Counted from the stretch's first letter, positions 34,617-43,683 are shown. The stretch: DNA of 64,000 nucleotides from Mesorhizobium qingshengii (GCF_027563465.1 NZ_JAPFQA010000012.1:62001-126000); one strand, 5' to 3'. Notes: generated by a model from the sequence alone, not told the origin. Program-made: numbers and translations.

Positions 34617-36821
34617 TCAGGCGCGCGGCACCGTCTCCATCGGGAAGATCATCACCGCGCCCTTCGGGCCACTCTTGTCGGCAAGCCGCATCACCGACCG
34701 GGTGGCCGGCGCCATGCCGATATCGGTCAGCATGTCGGAGAAACTGGCGGGCCCCAGCCCGCGCGTCTTCGATGCGACGCCATCCTGCGCCAGGAAGCTC
34801 AGATCCTCCTTCTCGCTCTCGGGCGGCGCCTCGGTCAGCACCGCGATCATCCTTTCCATGCCGAAGCTGGTGTCGGTGAAGGCCAGCAGCCCTTCCTCGA
34901 GCGTGGCCTGCGGCGCGAGGCGCTCGGCAACGATGTGGGTGATCGAATAGTCGCTGCCGACATAGAGCACGTTGATGTCGACCAACTGGTCCGAGCCGTT
35001 TTTCGCCAGCACATGCACCTCGTCGCCCGGCGAGACGCGCGGCACCGCCGAAGCCTGCAAGGGTTCGAGACCGTCCTTGTCACGGCGCTTGACCTGGAAC
35101 TGGACGTCGACGTCCTCGGGCTTGTAGTCGGAGGCCGCGGCCAGCCGCGAGAGCCCGGTGGCGCGGAAGATGGTGCGCAGGTTCCTGGTCGTGGCATCAA
35201 CCAGTTTCTGGCGGTCATCCATGTGGATGATGATCAGCGGCGGCTTGCCGCCATCCTTCAGCGTCACATCACCCGATGCCGGCAAAAACCACAGCGCCGG
35301 CTTGTCGGTCGCGTCCTTGGCTGCGCCGGCAATGGCATTCTCGCGCATCACCGCAAAGCGAAGCTCGGCGCTCTTGCCCGCGTCGACCAGCTCGATGTTG
35401 AAGCCGGTCTCCTTGGCTGCCGCCAGCTCGTCCAGCATCGAGTTGACCAGCGCGGTTTCCTTCTCAAGCCCCCTGGTCGCCGCCGGCCGCGCGACAGTGA
35501 GCTTGTAGTCGACGGCGATCTCCGCCACCCGCGCATAGGCATTGGCTGGAATGTCGGCCACCTTCAGTGCCGGCTTGTTGTCGAACGCCACCGGCTTGAC
35601 ACGGCTCTCGAGGTTCTTCGCCGATTGCACTTCGAGAAAGCCGACCGCGTCGGAAAGCGACGACAGCGCCGACGGCAGGATGGCGAGCTTGCTGCCAGGG
35701 GTGAGGCGATGCAGCAGGCCGGCGCCGATCGTCGCCTCGCCGTCCTTGATGACGACAGGCCACTGCATGACGGCGTCCGTCTTGTCGGTGCCGAACACGC
35801 GCGCATCGAGCTCTCCCTCGAACAAGGGGGTCGGCCGCGTGCGGCTGTCGGCCGAGTATTGCTGCAGCACGGCCTGGCCAAGCTGGCGATAGGTGACGTT
35901 GGGGTTCTCGGCCAGCTTCGACAGGATGGTGAAGGTGAACAGGCCGAACCGTGGTGCGTCCGTCGTGCCCTTGGGCAGCGGCATCTCCGGTGTCGTCTCG
36001 ACCGTTTGCGCGGCATAGAAGGCGACCAGCTTGCCCTTGGTGATCGGCTCGCCGCCGGTCGGTGTCAAGTTGAAGGCGGGCTTGCGTGTGCCGTTCTCGT
36101 CGACGCCGCGCGACCCGGCGGCGGATGTCATCTCCTCATAGGCCTTGATCGCGGCGGCCCGCTCGGCCTCGCCTCCGCCAACCAGGTCGGCGAACTCGAC
36201 CTTGCGCTCCATCTCGTCGTCGACCTCGACAGCGCGTGTCGCGGTGCCGGAATGGCAGCAGTCGAACACAGCCCAGACGAAAGCGCCCTTGTCGCGGATC
36301 GCATCGAGCGCGGCGCCGATCTCGTTATCGACCAGCGCATTCGGCACGCCGGCATCGCGGTTGATCCATTTGTCGATGTCGACGGGCAGGAAAATCTCGT
36401 CGAGTCCGTCGGTCTCGTCGCCCTTGACCCTCTCCGGCTGCTGGGCGCCGTGGCCGGACAGATGCAGATAGACGAAATCGTCACGCCGCACCTTGGCGGC
36501 GAGGTCGGCGAGTGCCGCCTTGATCACCGCATGGGTCGGCAAGCCACTGGCGCCGGGCACATCCTTGGCGAGCAGCGTGACATTCTCGGGTGCGAAGCGC
36601 ACCGGATCGGGCACGTTCTTCAAGAGATACTCGTGGACCAGGCCGGCATCGTTCTTCGGCCCGATCAGCCAGTTCCTCTGCGGCAGGTTCGGATATTCGG
36701 TGCAGGCAACCAGCAGCGCATGGTAGGTGCGCGAAGCGGCCAGCGCCCGAAACGAAACCGTGCCGGCCGCCATCAGCGCCGACGTGCCAACAAGCAGCGT
36801 CCGGCGTGTCAATTTGATCAT
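34617..36821 (-). CDS. Tat-exported caspase-family (C14) protein with DUF4384-like tail
   Basis: 734 residues from the ATG at 36821, which has GGGGAAGC just upstream; 14 extra residues to 36863 look unreal. The N-terminus MIKLTRRTLLVGTSALMAAG is a twin-arginine signal. The caspase domain spans about 32-330, with His124 (LHLSGHGAQQ) and Cys189 within FDCCHSGTA, the metacaspase-like DxCHSG pattern. The C-terminal region from about 580 resembles DUF4384 (VSPGDEVHVLAKNGSDQLVD). It is the first gene of the five-gene cluster, and a 243-bp spacer separates it from the divergent Zur-like gene. Confidence 0.87.
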   Translation of the reverse strand: MIKLTRRTLLVGTSALMAAGTVSFRALAASRTYHALLVACTEYPNLPQRNWLIGPKNDAGLVHEYLLKNVPDPVRFAPENVTLLAKDVPGASGLPTHAVIKAALADLAAKVRRDDFVYLHLSGHGAQQPERVKGDETDGLDEIFLPVDIDKWINRDAGVPNALVDNEIGAALDAIRDKGAFVWAVFDCCHSGTATRAVEVDDEMERKVEFADLVGGGEAERAAAIKAYEEMTSAAGSRGVDENGTRKPAFNLTPTGGEPITKGKLVAFYAAQTVETTPEMPLPKGTTDAPRFGLFTFTILSKLAENPNVTYRQLGQAVLQQYSADSRTRPTPLFEGELDARVFGTDKTDAVMQWPVVIKDGEATIGAGLLHRLTPGSKLAILPSALSSLSDAVGFLEVQSAKNLESRVKPVAFDNKPALKVADIPANAYARVAEIAVDYKLTVARPAATRGLEKETALVNSMLDELAAAKETGFNIELVDAGKSAELRFAVMRENAIAGAAKDATDKPALWFLPASGDVTLKDGGKPPLIIIHMDDRQKLVDATTRNLRTIFRATGLSRLAAASDYKPEDVDVQFQVKRRDKDGLEPLQASAVPRVSPGDEVHVLAKNGSDQLVDINVLYVGSDYSITHIVAERLAPQATLEEGLLAFTDTSFGMERMIAVLTEAPPESEKEDLSFLAQDGVASKTRGLGPASFSDMLTDIGMAPATRSVMRLADKSGPKGAVMIFPMETVPRA

Positions 36822-37064
36822 GTTGCTTCCCCAAGCCCGATCGAATTTCCCAAGCGAGGCCACCCTCGTCGAGGATTTTGTCAGTATTTTGAATGTCGCC
36901 CCGCCATCAACCTACCATCACCATTGTGCCGGCGCGCCATCGAATGGTCCGGACAGCAACAGAAGAGTAGCAAAGGCGGCGGTTCGTCGCTATCTGAATA
37001 GGCTCAGGTCGTCTGTATGCGCAAAATGGCCTGCGGATGGCGCAAGGCGGGTTGGAACAGGATC

Positions 37065-37469
37065 ATGGCGGCAAGGGATGTGCTGACGAAGAACCAGCTG
37101 TGTGTGCTCGAGAAGCTCGAGACCGCCAGCGGGCCGCTCAGCGCCTATACCTTGCTCGACCAGCTTCGTGAGCGGGGTTTTCGGGCGCCATTGCAGGTCT
37201 ATCGGGCGCTCGACACGCTGGTGAAGTCCGGCTTCGTGCACCGGCTGGAAAGCATCAATTCCTTCGTCGCCTGCGCAGAGCCACATGACCACAGCCATTC
37301 GATGACCGCCTTCGCCATCTGCGACACCTGCGGGCAAGTGACCGAGATGTCCGACCACGATGTCGGCCACCAACTCGACGAGTGGGTGCGCTCCACCGGC
37401 TTTGCGGCCAAGAAGGCGGTGATCGAATTTCGCGGCGTTTGCGCGAAATGCCGGGCCGAAGCGGCCTGA
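37065..37469 (+). CDS. Fur-family regulator, Zur-like
   Basis: 134 residues from the ATG at 37065. The winged helix (YTLLDQLRERGFRAPLQVYRALDTLVKSGFVHRLE) is followed by the metal domain with a His-rich turn (EPHDHSHSM) and the paired zinc cysteines CDTCG and CAKC. Its short length, CxxC pairs and lack of the Fe-sensor HHDH pattern favour Zur over Fur/Irr, so it probably represses zinc uptake genes. No znu genes are visible nearby, so the subtype is inference. Confidence 0.82.
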   Translation: MAARDVLTKNQLCVLEKLETASGPLSAYTLLDQLRERGFRAPLQVYRALDTLVKSGFVHRLESINSFVACAEPHDHSHSMTAFAICDTCGQVTEMSDHDVGHQLDEWVRSTGFAAKKAVIEFRGVCAKCRAEAA

Positions 37470-37473
37470 AGCC

Positions 37474-37519
37474 CATCCCAGGGTCTGCGCTCCGCTTCGC
37501 GTCGCTCCGCCCTGGGATG
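37474..37519. repeat. Intergenic inverted repeat between zur-like and polA
   Basis: CATCCCAGGG (37474-37483) and CCCTGGGATG (37510-37519) are perfect 10-bp arms around a 26-bp GC-rich centre. It lies between two convergent genes and has no T-tract. The style fits dispersed palindromic units of rhizobia; it may also act as a weak bidirectional terminator. Confidence 0.6.
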
Positions 37520-37530
37520 ACGAACCAAGG

Positions 37531-40494
37531 CTAATGCGCCTCGTCCCAGTTGTTGGCGGCGCGGGCGTCGACATGCAGCGGCACCGACATCGATACAGCC
37601 GGCATCGCCGCGTTCTCCATGACATGGCGCACGACGGGGATTGTCGCCTCGACTTCGGCCTCGATCGTCTCGAAGATCAGCTCGTCATGCACCTGCAGCA
37701 GCATGCGGGCGGAGAGCTTGGCTTTTTCCAGCGCCTCGTCCATGCGCACCATGGCGCGGCGGATGATGTCGGCCGCCGTGCCTTGCAGCCGGGCGTTGAT
37801 GGAGGCGCGCTCATTGAACGCACGGACCGAGGGGTTCGAAGATCTTATCTCAGGGTAGTGGATGCGGCGGCCGAAGATCGTCTCGACGAAGCCGTGCTCG
37901 CGGGCATAGGCCTTGGTCTCCTCGATGTAGTCACGGATGCCGGGGAAGCGCTCGAAATACTTCTTGATGTAGTTGCCGGCCTCCTCGCGCGGGATCGACA
38001 GCTGGTTGGCGAGGCCAAAGGCTGAAATGCCGTAGATGATGCCGAAATTGATGGCCTTGGCGCGCCGGCGTATCTCCGAAGGCATGCCCTCTACAGGCAC
38101 GTTGAACATTTCCGATGCGGTGATGGCGTGGATGTCGGCACCATCGGCGAAGGCCTGCCGCAGTTGAGGGATTTCGGCGACATGGGCGAGCACCCGCAAC
38201 TCGATCTGGCTGTAGTCGGCCGAGACCAGCCGGTTGCCCTTGTCGGCGATGAAGGCCGTCCTGATCTTGCGGCCCTCTGCCGTGCGCACCGGAATGTTCT
38301 GCAGATTCGGGTCGGAGGATGACAGCCGGCCCGTCGTCGTTGCGGCAAGTGCGTAAGAGGTGTGGACGCGCCTGGTGTCCGGGTGGATGAAGCCGGGCAG
38401 AGCATCGGTGTAGGTCGATTTCAGCTTGGTGAGCTGGCGCCAGTCGACGATCTTGCGCGGCAGTTCGTGGCCCTCGGCGGCAAGGTCTTCGAGAAGCTGC
38501 GCCGAGGTCGACCACTGACCGGTCTTGGTTTTCGAGCCGCCGGGCAGGCCCATGCGGCCGAACAATATATCGCCGAGCTGCTTGGGCGAGCCGATGTTGA
38601 TGCGCTCGCCGACGAGTTGATAGATTTCTTCTTCGAGGCGAGCGGCGCCCTGCGCCAGTTCACCCGAAAGCCGCGACAGGATCTGCCGGTCGACCGAGAT
38701 GCCGCGCTGTTCCATGCGTGCCAGCACTGGCACCAGCGGCCGCTCCAGCCGCTCATAGACCGACACCAGCCCCTTTGCGGCAAGCCGAGGCTTCAGCACC
38801 AGCCAGAGCCGCAGCGCGACATCGGCATGGCCCGCTGCGTAGGCGGTTGCCTTGTCGATATCGACCTGTTCGAAACCGACGAAGCTTTTTCCGGAACCAG
38901 CCAGCTCCTTGAGCGGGGTCGTCGCGTGGCCAAGCCATTTCTCCGACAGCGCCGCCAGGCTGTGCCCGCCTGACGTGCCGGCGTCGAGCACGTAGGAAAT
39001 CAGCATGGTGTCGTCGAAAGGTGCGACATCAATGCCGTGACGGCTCATGACGACGAGGCTGGATTTCAGCTCCTGCGCGATCTTGAGAACCGATCTGTCC
39101 TCCAGCAGCGGCTTCAGCAGCGCGAGAGCCTCGCGGACCGGGACCTGGTTCTCGAGCGCGCCGCCGCCGAGCAGGTCGCCGCTTCCGCTCTTGTGGGTCA
39201 GTGGCACATAGGCGGCGCGGCCGGATGCGGTGGCCAGCGCGAAGCCGATGAGTTCGGCCTGCATCGGATCGGAAGACGTGGTTTCGGCGTTGAAGGCGAC
39301 GATGCCAGCCTCCTTCGCCTCGGCTATCCATGCCTTCAGCGTTGCCGCGTCGCGGATGGCGATATAGGCGCTGGTGTCGATCTTGCGGGCAGTCGCGGCC
39401 TCGAGCCGGAGCGCGGCGAGCAGGGAAGGGGTATCGCCGGCCTTGGGTTTTTCAGCCGTCGGCGCCTCGTCCGCCATGCCGTTTTCACCGGCCCGGTCAG
39501 GTCGCGTCTCGGCGGCACTGGACGTTCCCGCGCCGAGATCCGGACCATGCGCCGAGTCAGCGCGTTCGACGGTGACGGCGACAGCCTGGACATCGCCAGC
39601 CTCGGTTCCGGTCGCTTCCGCCACGCGGCGGGTCAGCGAGGTGAATTCCATGGTCTTGAGGAAGCCGATCAGCTTCGGTCCGTCAGGCGCGTGCAGGACG
39701 AAGTCCTCCAGCCCCTCGGCCACCGGAACGTCTTTCTTGAGCGTCACCAGCTGGCGCGAAATGCGCGCCTTGTCGGCGTTGGCGATGATCGATTCCCGCC
39801 TTTTGTCCTGCTTGATCTCGCCGGCGCGGGCCAGCAGCGTGTCGAGGTCGCCAAACTGCTCGAGCAGTTGCGCCGCCGTCTTCGGCCCGATGCCGGGCAC
39901 ACCGGGCACGTTGTCGACGGAGTCGCCGGTCAGCGCCTGCAGGTCGACCATCTTTTCCGGCGGCACGCCCCATTTCTCGATGACTTCGGGGATGCTGATC
40001 TGGCGGTCCTTCATCGGGTCGTACATGCCCACCGTGGCGCCGACCAGCTGCATCAGGTCCTTGTCGGAGGAGATGATGGTGGTGTCGCCGCCCGCTTCGC
40101 AGGCAAGCCTGGCATAGGTCGCGATGAGATCGTCGGCCTCATAGCCCTCGATCTCCACGCATGGCAGGTTAAACGCCCTGGTCGCCTGGCGGATCAGGCC
40201 GAATTGCGGGATCAGGTCTTCCGGTGGCGCCGAACGGTTGGCCTTGTATTCGGGATAGAGATCGTTGCGGAAGGTTTTTGATGAATAGTCGAAAATCACC
40301 GCGAAATGCGTCGGCACAATACCGACATCGGTGTTGCGGGCATCCAGCATCAGCTTCCACAACATGTTGCAGAAGCCGGAAACGGCACCGACCGGCAAAC
40401 CGTCGGATTTGCGGGTCAGCGGCGGCAGTGCGTGATAGGCGCGGAAGATGTAGCCGGAGCCGTCGACAAGGAAGAGATGATCGCCTTTTTTCAT
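37531..40494 (-). CDS. polA: DNA polymerase I with degenerate proofreading site
   Basis: 987 residues with the full layout: 5'-3' exonuclease (about 1-290, LFLVDGSGYIFRAYHALPPL, GVPGIGPKTAAQLL), 3'-5' exonuclease-like domain (about 375-580) and polymerase (about 590-987; SADYSQIELRVLAH, RRRAKAINFGIIYGISAFGL, LQVHDELIFE). The polymerase motifs are intact. In the middle domain the usual FDTET is FNAET (Asn402), LKYD is LKSS (Ser479) and the YAAED motif is YAAGH (His556), so three of four metal ligands known from the E. coli enzyme are lost and proofreading is probably absent. It functions in repair and Okazaki fragment processing. Confidence 0.96.
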   Translation of the reverse strand: MKKGDHLFLVDGSGYIFRAYHALPPLTRKSDGLPVGAVSGFCNMLWKLMLDARNTDVGIVPTHFAVIFDYSSKTFRNDLYPEYKANRSAPPEDLIPQFGLIRQATRAFNLPCVEIEGYEADDLIATYARLACEAGGDTTIISSDKDLMQLVGATVGMYDPMKDRQISIPEVIEKWGVPPEKMVDLQALTGDSVDNVPGVPGIGPKTAAQLLEQFGDLDTLLARAGEIKQDKRRESIIANADKARISRQLVTLKKDVPVAEGLEDFVLHAPDGPKLIGFLKTMEFTSLTRRVAEATGTEAGDVQAVAVTVERADSAHGPDLGAGTSSAAETRPDRAGENGMADEAPTAEKPKAGDTPSLLAALRLEAATARKIDTSAYIAIRDAATLKAWIAEAKEAGIVAFNAETTSSDPMQAELIGFALATASGRAAYVPLTHKSGSGDLLGGGALENQVPVREALALLKPLLEDRSVLKIAQELKSSLVVMSRHGIDVAPFDDTMLISYVLDAGTSGGHSLAALSEKWLGHATTPLKELAGSGKSFVGFEQVDIDKATAYAAGHADVALRLWLVLKPRLAAKGLVSVYERLERPLVPVLARMEQRGISVDRQILSRLSGELAQGAARLEEEIYQLVGERINIGSPKQLGDILFGRMGLPGGSKTKTGQWSTSAQLLEDLAAEGHELPRKIVDWRQLTKLKSTYTDALPGFIHPDTRRVHTSYALAATTTGRLSSSDPNLQNIPVRTAEGRKIRTAFIADKGNRLVSADYSQIELRVLAHVAEIPQLRQAFADGADIHAITASEMFNVPVEGMPSEIRRRAKAINFGIIYGISAFGLANQLSIPREEAGNYIKKYFERFPGIRDYIEETKAYAREHGFVETIFGRRIHYPEIRSSNPSVRAFNERASINARLQGTAADIIRRAMVRMDEALEKAKLSARMLLQVHDELIFETIEAEVEATIPVVRHVMENAAMPAVSMSVPLHVDARAANNWDEAH

Positions 40495-40675
40495 GTCGGC
40501 AGGGATAGCGCGGGGCCGGCATCGCGTCCACTGACAAGGCTGGTTTTTTGCTGCCGTCCGGCTTCGCGCATGGCAGTCGCGACTGACAGCGAGTTGACAG
40601 GTCCGCGTTGCTAGTGGGGCCCGTAGCCGGTCCTGCGGACGGAACCGGTCGACAACCGGAACCCGAGGTTAAAAT

Positions 40676-41140
40676 ATGATTTCACTGCAGCATGTTCATC
40701 CTGTTCTCGTCCACTTCCCCATCGTCTTCTTCCTCACGCTCGCTGCGTTCGACATGATCGCTGCATTTCGCGGCAAAGCGGTGACCGGGCGTTCATCCGC
40801 GGCAAATGCCTCGACCGGGTTGGCCCTCCTGGCCGGGCTTTCCGCCATCGTCACGTACTTCTTCGGCGATCTGGCACTCACAATTGCCGAGAATGGGGGG
40901 TTCTCGAGCGAGATCGCCGAGATTCATGAAAGTCTCGGCATGGCCACCGCGACTGCCTTTGTCATCTGGGCCGCCGTGCGTGCCTTTCTGTGGTGGCGCG
41001 ACATTCGCTTGAGCGGCCGGCTTGCCGCGGCGGTGCCCGCCTTGGAATTTCTGGGCGCGGCACTGGTCATGACCACCGCCTACTATGGCGGCCAGCTGGT
41101 CTATGAACTTGGGGTCAATGTCGCCCACGCCGCTGGCTGA
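40676..41140 (+). CDS. DUF2231 membrane protein
   Basis: 154 residues with four hydrophobic segments. The opening HPVLVHFPIVFFLTLAAFDM is the hallmark of DUF2231, whose conserved histidines may bind heme or metal. A typical DUF2231 has four helices and this length. Its role is unknown. It is a single gene divergent from polA; the start ATG follows CCCGAGG. Confidence 0.82.
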   Translation: MISLQHVHPVLVHFPIVFFLTLAAFDMIAAFRGKAVTGRSSAANASTGLALLAGLSAIVTYFFGDLALTIAENGGFSSEIAEIHESLGMATATAFVIWAAVRAFLWWRDIRLSGRLAAAVPALEFLGAALVMTTAYYGGQLVYELGVNVAHAAG

Positions 41141-41222
41141 CCCGCAGCGTTCACGTCCATGTTACAAAAGTGTAATTTTCGCGCCCTTGAATCGCCACGT
41201 TCAAAGACACAAATACACGTCA

Positions 41223-41371
41223 TCGGCAGTTTTCGCCGAAGTCCGGAGTAAGGCCCGTCCCCCGCCTATACCGGGCAATTGCGGCAGCCTATCCCCCCTC
41301 TCCGGGCTGCCGCATCGTTTCGAGTAGAAGGCCGCCGTGGTTCCCTCTCCACCACGGCGGTCTTTTTTTTC
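41223..41371 (+). ncRNA. Candidate structured small RNA with C/U-rich loops
   Basis: Four consecutive hairpins fill the 329-bp gap between DUF2231 and the dipeptidase: 41223-41239 (TCGGC/GCCGA), 41253-41276 (GCCCG/CGGGC), 41281-41313 (GCGGCAGCC/GGCTGCCGC, perfect 9 bp) and the terminator at 41332-41360 (10 bp) with a long T-tract. The loops of the last three are rich in C and U (TCCCCCGCC, ATCCCCCCTCTCC, TCCCTCTCC), like anti-Shine-Dalgarno loops of several rhizobial small RNAs. No credible protein is encoded. The 5' end is not known; about 41190 is possible. It could instead be a leader of the dipeptidase gene. Confidence 0.5.
41332..41371 (+). terminator. Strong rho-independent terminator
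   Basis: CCGCCGTGGT (41332-41341) and ACCACGGCGG (41351-41360) form a perfect 10-bp stem with a 9-base loop, followed by TCTTTTTTTT. It ends transcription 99 bp before the dipeptidase start, so that gene must have its own promoter. It terminates either the DUF2231 transcript or the candidate small RNA. Confidence 0.92.
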
Positions 41372-41469
41372 TTTCGCCAGGCGTTGCGGGCCGTGGTCCA
41401 ACGGTCTCGGGCTTTTCGTTTTCCCGGTCTGCCTTTACGGTTCCGGCACTGAATCGAAAGGCTTCGCAA

Positions 41470-42855
41470 ATGTCCGCAGTTTCCCCCGTCCTCGATCGCC
41501 TCGACAAGAACCTCGACCAGAGCCTCGAACGGCTGTTCGGCCTGCTCAGCATCAAGTCGATCTCCACCGATCCGACCTATGCCGCCGACTGCCGCAAGGC
41601 CGCCGAATGGCTGGTGGCCGACCTCAAGCTGATCGGCTTCGACGCCAGCGTGCGCGACACATCAGGCCATCCGATGGTCGTTGCGCATCATGACGGACCA
41701 GCCGGTTCGCCGCATGTGCTGTTCTACGGCCACTACGACGTCCAGCCGGTCGATCCGATCGAATTGTGGGAAAGCGATCCGTTCGCGCCAGCGATCAAGG
41801 AGGTCGAGCCCGGCCACAAGGTGATCACCGGCCGCGGCTCGGCCGATGACAAGGGCCAGTTGATGACCTTCGTCGAGGCTTGCCGCGCCTGGAAGCAGGT
41901 GCATGGCAGCTTGCCGTGCCGCGTCACCATCCTGTTCGAGGGCGAAGAGGAATCCGGCTCACCGTCGCTCAAGCCGTTCCTCGAGGCCAACGCCGACGAG
42001 CTCAAGGCCGACTTCGCGCTGGTCTGCGATACCGGCATGTGGGACCGCGACACGCCATCGATCTGCGTCGGCCTGCGCGGGCTGGTCGGTGAGGAGATCA
42101 CTGTGAAAGCCGCCGACCGCGACCTGCACTCCGGCCTCTACGGTGGGGCGGCCGCCAACCCGATCCGTATCCTGACCAGGGTGCTGGCCGATATCCATGA
42201 CAAGGATGGCCATATCACCATCCCCGGCTTCTACGACGGTGTCGAGGAAACGCCGTCGCAGATCCTGAAATCCTGGGAGACGCTGGGCGAGACGGCCGAG
42301 ACATTTCTTGGGCCTGTCGGTCTGTCCATCCCGTCCGGTGAAAAGGGCCGTTCGGTGCTGGAACTGACCTGGGCGCGGCCGACGGCCGAGTTCAACGGCA
42401 TCATCGGCGGCTACACCGGCAAGGGTTTCAAGACGGTGATCGCGGCGGAAGCCTCGGCCAAGGTGTCCTTCCGCCTCGTCCACAAGCAGGATCCAAAGAA
42501 GATCCGCGCCGCCTTCCAGACATTCGTCAAGGAGCGCATTCCGGCCGACTGCTCGGTCGAGTTCCATGCCCATGGCGGCTCGCCGGCAATCCAGCTTTCC
42601 TACGACTCGCCGTTCCTGGCCAAGGCCAAGAATGCGCTGTCCGACGAATGGCCGAAGCCGGCGGTGACGACGGGCAGCGGCGGCTCTATTCCCGTGGTGG
42701 GCGATTTCCAGACCTATCTCGGCATGGAATCGCTGCTGGTCGGATTCGGCCTCGACGACGACCGCATCCATTCGCCCAACGAGAAATACGAGCTCAACTC
42801 CTTCCACAAGGGCCAGCGCTCCTGGGCGCGCATTCTCGACGCACTGACGCGCTGA
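41470..42855 (+). CDS. M20-family dipeptidase
   Basis: 461 residues. Zinc-site motifs are in order: LFYGHYDVQPVDP (His and Asp), TGRGSADDKGQLM (bridging Asp and general region), FEGEEESGSPSL (catalytic Glu and metal Glu) and FALVCDTGMW (Asp). The dimerisation domain follows and the last metal His lies in the C-terminal DRIHSPNEKYEL. The family hydrolyses dipeptides or related amides in the cytosol. It is a single gene. Confidence 0.93.
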   Translation: MSAVSPVLDRLDKNLDQSLERLFGLLSIKSISTDPTYAADCRKAAEWLVADLKLIGFDASVRDTSGHPMVVAHHDGPAGSPHVLFYGHYDVQPVDPIELWESDPFAPAIKEVEPGHKVITGRGSADDKGQLMTFVEACRAWKQVHGSLPCRVTILFEGEEESGSPSLKPFLEANADELKADFALVCDTGMWDRDTPSICVGLRGLVGEEITVKAADRDLHSGLYGGAAANPIRILTRVLADIHDKDGHITIPGFYDGVEETPSQILKSWETLGETAETFLGPVGLSIPSGEKGRSVLELTWARPTAEFNGIIGGYTGKGFKTVIAAEASAKVSFRLVHKQDPKKIRAAFQTFVKERIPADCSVEFHAHGGSPAIQLSYDSPFLAKAKNALSDEWPKPAVTTGSGGSIPVVGDFQTYLGMESLLVGFGLDDDRIHSPNEKYELNSFHKGQRSWARILDALTR

Positions 42856-42979
42856 AGCGGCGGGACCCTCGTTTTCCTGTTGATTTTTCGACGGATCACG
42901 GCGAGGACGGACCCCAAGATCAAAGCGTTCCAGCGTTCCTTGCATGTCAGGGACGCTTGAGGCTCGACCGGAGAAGACA

Positions 42980-43600
42980 ATGGCCGACATCCGTTTCCAC
43001 AAGAATGACCTGCCCGACCTTTCGCACTACGATGTCGGGGCGGTGGCCATCGACACCGAGACGCTCGGGCTGAACCCGCACCGCGACCGGCTGTGCGTGG
43101 TGCAAATCTCGCCGGGAGACGGCACAGCCGACGTCATCCAGATCGCGCCCGGCCAGAAGAAGGCGCCGAACCTGGTCAGCTTGCTCAGAAACCGCAGCAT
43201 AACCAAGCTTTTCCATTTCGGCCGTTTCGACCTCGCGGTGCTCTACAACGCGTTCGGGGTGATGCCTGAGCCGGTGTTCTGCACCAAGATCGCCTCGCGG
43301 CTGACCCGCACCTACACCGACCGGCACGGGTTGAAGGACATCTGCTTCGAGCTTCTCGGCGTCGGCCTGTCCAAGGCGCAGCAATCGTCGGACTGGGCCG
43401 CCGAAACACTGTCGCCCGAGCAGCTCGAATACGCCGCTTCCGACGTGCTCTATCTGCACCGGCTGCGCGATGTGCTGGCCGGGCGGTTGGCGCGAGAGGG
43501 GCGGACAAAGGAGGCTGATGCCTGCTTCCGCTTCCTGCCGACGCGTGCCAAACTCGACCTGATGGGCTGGGACGAAGAGGATATCTTCGCCCACAGCTGA
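42980..43600 (+). CDS. nrnC: NrnC nanoRNase (annotated often as ribonuclease D)
   Basis: 206 residues from the ATG at 42980. It is a stand-alone DEDDy 3'-5' exonuclease with no HRDC domain, so it is much shorter than RNase D. The motif Asp25-Thr-Glu27 (VAIDTETLG), FHFGRFDLAVL and the final SDVLYLHRL carry the catalytic residues. The whole protein follows the NrnC pattern known from Bartonella and Brucella, including TRTYTDRHGLKDIC and the C-terminal IFAHS. NrnC degrades 2-nt RNA and ends c-di-GMP breakdown in these bacteria, which lack Orn. Confidence 0.93.
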   Translation: MADIRFHKNDLPDLSHYDVGAVAIDTETLGLNPHRDRLCVVQISPGDGTADVIQIAPGQKKAPNLVSLLRNRSITKLFHFGRFDLAVLYNAFGVMPEPVFCTKIASRLTRTYTDRHGLKDICFELLGVGLSKAQQSSDWAAETLSPEQLEYAASDVLYLHRLRDVLAGRLAREGRTKEADACFRFLPTRAKLDLMGWDEEDIFAHS

Positions 43601-43683
43601 CGGCCCTGGCGACCTTCTGCCGCCGATGGCCGGTTTGGAACCAGATGCGAGCCGTCGCGTTCTGTCGGCTCAAAGGGGATGAC

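Noticed and set aside
24104..36821. Interpretation as a phage-defence island with gasdermin or a nucleotide-sensing partner
   Set aside because: No gasdermin-like pore protein, cyclase, NTPase sensor, integrase or recombinase is visible, and the products carry export signals; composition is similar to the flanks.
34548..37001. Very long open frame (over 800 codons) on the plus strand opposite the Tat-caspase gene
   Set aside because: It is antisense to a gene with clear caspase motifs; its product is rich in Arg, Ala and Gly and has no domain. High GC gives few stops on the opposite strand.
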